From positions 1 to 7,215 of the forward strand of contig JAWLCO010000163.1 in the NCBI GenBank assembly GCA_041687075.1: DNA of 7,215 nucleotides, in the 5' to 3' direction. The translations under genes and the position numbers were made by a program. The stretch is from ZC4RG25 sp041687075 (lineage in GTDB: Bacteria; Pseudomonadota; Alphaproteobacteria; Rhizobiales; Hyphomicrobiaceae). The notes beneath the pieces are model-generated. The model did not search any database. It saw only the letters and a program-made list of their open reading frames with translations, and was not told the DNA's origin. Position 1 is the first letter of the stretch, and each line of letters opens with the position of its first letter. Shown here in pieces: positions 5,610 to 7,215 of this stretch.

Positions 5610-5638
5610 CGCGAGGGCGATCATGCGGCACCCTCGCG
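5610..5638 (-). repeat. Inverted repeat (hairpin) just downstream of the capsid stop
   Basis: CGCGAGGG at 5610-5617 pairs perfectly with CCCTCGCG at 5631-5638 around a 13-base loop. It begins 22 bases after the capsid stop codon on the transcript, a suitable place for a structure that blocks 3' exonucleases. An 8-base palindrome CTCGCGAG (5608-5615) overlaps its left arm and offers an alternative pairing. Confidence 0.5.
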
Positions 5639-5660
5639 GGGTGAACCTGTCCGGCGTGGA

Positions 5661-6902
5661 CTAGGCGGCGAACTTCAGCAGCTTGATGGCTTCGAAGTCC
5701 TGCACGCCGCCGCCGACGCGCTTCGTCGTGTAGAACAGCACGTACGGCTTGGCGCTGTAGGGATCGCGCAGCACGCGGATGCCGACGCGGTCGACGATCA
5801 GGTAACCGCGGCGGAAGTCACCGAACGCGATGGCATGGCTGTCGGCCGCGATGTCCGGCATATCCTCCGACTCGGCTACCGGGAAGCCCATCAGGCTTGC
5901 GGCTTCGCCAGGCTTGGCGGAGGGCTGCCAGAGATAGCTGCCATCGGCATCCTTCATCTTGCGCACGACGGATTGCGTCGCGCGGTTCATGACGAAATGG
6001 CCGTTGGCGCGATACTCGCCCTTCACGGAATAGACCAGGTCGATGAGCTTGTCGGCCGGATCCGTTTCCGGGAACGCACCGGATACGCCGGTTGCGATCG
6101 TGCCGATGTTGCCCCAGCTCCACGAGGCATTATCGACGGTCGGGTAGCTGAGGAACCCCTTGGGCTTGTTCACGCCATCGCCGACGACGAACGATCTACC
6201 CTCCTGCGCAGCGAAAGTCGCCCGCACTTCCTCGGCGATCCACTGGTCGATGTCGACCGCAGCGTCGTCGAGCAGCGTCTGCGTCGCCGCCGGCATGGCG
6301 TAGAGCTCCATCGTCGGGAAGGCGAGCTCGGCGAGCTTCGGGGTGCTCGTTTCGGGACGCGCCTCCGTTTCGCCAACCCAGCCCGTCTCGAGGCCGGATA
6401 TCGCGTACGGCTTCTTGTAAACCGAGCCCGACACTTGTCGCACGCCGGCGATGGCGCGGATCGGCGAGATGCCCCGGACTGCCCGGTTTATGGCGCGCTC
6501 CGTCTCTTCGGGCACGACGTAACCGCCATCCGTATCCGAGCCGACCGACAGCCCCTTGCTCTCGAAACTGCGCAGCATATGGCTTTCGCCGCGGCGCATG
6601 TAGCCGTCGAACGCCGACTTGTGGTCGAGACCACCGGAAAGGCGGACGGCTGAGCTTAACTGCGGCCGGCCCGACTTTTGAACGAGCTCGTCGATGACCC
6701 CCTTGTACTCGTCGAGCGCCCGGTCGATGCGCGCCAGCTTGTCGACGGTGACAACGTCGGCGCGCATGTAGCGCTCGATTTCCGAAAGGCGCTGGTCGTT
6801 CGTCTCCTTGAAGCCCTCGAAGGCCCGCATGAAGTCGTCGAAGGCAATGCTGAGATCCGCGTGGGATGCGGATTTCACCTCGAGTCCCTTGTCATTCAGC
6901 AT
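5661..6902 (-). CDS. HK97-family major capsid protein (GTA gp5-like)
   Basis: This 413-residue protein forms the icosahedral head shell. Residues 1 to about 80 are charged and helical (for example ETNDQRLSEIERYMRADV), matching the delta or scaffolding domain that the neighbouring protease removes in this family. The HK97 fold follows from about residue 125: DGGYVVPEE, then PIRAIAGVRQV, GWVGETEARPET, the signature GDGVNKPKGFLSYP (241-254) and GDFRRGYLIVDR near 361-372. The same frame is open further upstream to 7091, but that extension lies inside the protease gene and is not capsid-like. The ATG at 6902 gives the usual family N-terminus, overlaps the protease stop and has GAGAGGA (6920-6914) upstream, at a somewhat long 11-base spacing. 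The exact cleavage site cannot be read from sequence alone. The identification as a major capsid protein is firm. Confidence 0.95.
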   Translation of the reverse strand: MLNDKGLEVKSASHADLSIAFDDFMRAFEGFKETNDQRLSEIERYMRADVVTVDKLARIDRALDEYKGVIDELVQKSGRPQLSSAVRLSGGLDHKSAFDGYMRRGESHMLRSFESKGLSVGSDTDGGYVVPEETERAINRAVRGISPIRAIAGVRQVSGSVYKKPYAISGLETGWVGETEARPETSTPKLAELAFPTMELYAMPAATQTLLDDAAVDIDQWIAEEVRATFAAQEGRSFVVGDGVNKPKGFLSYPTVDNASWSWGNIGTIATGVSGAFPETDPADKLIDLVYSVKGEYRANGHFVMNRATQSVVRKMKDADGSYLWQPSAKPGEAASLMGFPVAESEDMPDIAADSHAIAFGDFRRGYLIVDRVGIRVLRDPYSAKPYVLFYTTKRVGGGVQDFEAIKLLKFAA

Positions 6903-7215
6903 GATAGTCTGAATCCTCTCATAAGAAGGGGTTGACTGAGGAGCCGCGTTGCCTCGGCCATCTGCCTCAGCAGCCGCTTCTCCCAACTTGAGGCCTGCCC
7001 CGCATCCCGCAGGAGCCGTAGGCCCTTGAGGCCATCGCGCAGCACCGCGCGCGCCTCGGAGCGCGTGAACCCAGCGTCCTGCGTGAGCCACCGCTCGAAC
7101 TCCCGTTCGGTAGGCATGCGGCCGCCGAACGGATGCGATTTGACCGTCGAGACCCGCGCCTCCGGCAGCATCGGGAACGTGACGATCGAAATTTCCCAGA
7201 GATCGATCTTTTCCA
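6896..7215 (-). CDS. HK97-type prohead protease, C-terminal part (GTA gp4-like), cut by window edge
   Basis: This is the last ~105 codons of a reading frame that is open to the window edge, so its start lies beyond 7215. Read from 7213 down it begins with EKIDLWEISIVTFPMLPEAR, the end of the catalytic domain in phage prohead proteases (Caudovirus prohead protease family). A charged helical tail follows, with MPTEREFERWL and GFTRSEARAVL, seen in alphaproteobacterial GTA and prophage proteases. The enzyme trims scaffold and capsid N-termini during head maturation. The main catalytic residues should lie in the missing part, so activity cannot be judged. It ends in TGA at 6898-6896, overlapping the capsid gene start by 7 bases. 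Position directly before the capsid gene fits the family. An internal ATG at 7171 is not the real start, because the conserved motif lies upstream of it. Confidence 0.88.
   Translation of the reverse strand, partial: EKIDLWEISIVTFPMLPEARVSTVKSHPFGGRMPTEREFERWLTQDAGFTRSEARAVLRDGLKGLRLLRDAGQASSWEKRLLRQMAEATRLLSQPLLMRGFRLSC

Noticed and set aside
5407..5631. A 74-codon minus-strand ORF covering the hairpin-rich gap and the connector start.
   Set aside because: It overlaps the connector gene in another frame, and its composition reflects the GC-rich inverted repeats. No start signal or family motif is seen.
5274..6653. A 459-codon plus-strand ORF opposite the capsid gene.
   Set aside because: It lies almost wholly antisense to an unambiguous HK97 capsid gene. 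Its product is rich in Arg, His, Leu and Ala with no family motif, as expected from the complement of a GC-rich coding frame.
6903..7091. A longer capsid protein starting upstream at 7091.
   Set aside because: The extra 63 residues overlap the protease reading frame, look like out-of-frame translation and are not part of any capsid family. The ATG at 6902 fits far better.
1..7215. tRNA genes, CRISPR arrays, insertion sequences, integrase or attachment sites.
   Set aside because: I looked for cloverleaf-like segments, regularly spaced repeats, transposase motifs and long terminal inverted repeats and saw none. The window is almost wholly filled by structural genes.

Overview
The window is the middle of a tailed-phage structural gene cluster read entirely on the minus strand, from the high to the low coordinates. 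It holds, in order, the end of a prohead protease, then the major capsid protein, head-tail connector, head-tail stopper, a small unidentified ORF, tail terminator, major tail protein, two tail assembly chaperones, a short tape measure protein, distal tail protein, baseplate hub, NlpC/P60 cell-wall peptidase, and the start of the large tail-tip protein. This order and the protein families match the gene transfer agent (GTA) cluster described in Rhodobacter capsulatus (RcGTA), from orfg4 to orfg15. Particularly diagnostic are the GTA-gp10 family protein, its small partner gp10.1, and the DUF2460, DUF2163, NlpC/P60 and 'megatron' quartet. The host is therefore most likely an alphaproteobacterium. 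High GC content and the protein sequence style suggest Rhizobiales (Hyphomicrobiales), but the window alone does not fix the genus. A closely related intact or remnant prophage cannot be excluded, because terminase, portal, integrase and flanking DNA lie outside the window.

Layout, reading the minus strand: head maturation and shell (7215 to 5661); a 171-base gap packed with inverted repeats (5660 to 5490); neck proteins (5489 to 4027, with a small ORF between stopper and terminator); tail tube, chaperones and tape measure (3991 to 2400); and tail tip or baseplate with the cell-wall enzyme (2357 to 1). All genes face one way and most junctions overlap or nearly touch, so this looks like one translationally coupled operon. 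No promoter is visible; it should lie upstream, beyond base 7215. No stretch longer than 300 bases lacks a gene.

The genes form a packaging and delivery machine. The protease and capsid protein build the head, and the gp6-, gp7- and gp8-like proteins form the neck. The gp9-like protein forms the tube around a tape measure, assisted by the gp10/gp10.1 chaperones. The gp12-, gp13-, gp14- and gp15-like proteins form the tip that reaches the recipient and opens its wall. The most interesting details are a possible programmed -1 frameshift joining gp10 to gp10.1, a four-cysteine pattern in the hub that suggests an iron-sulfur cluster, a run of hairpins after the capsid gene, and a small or frame-disrupted ORF between the stopper and terminator genes.
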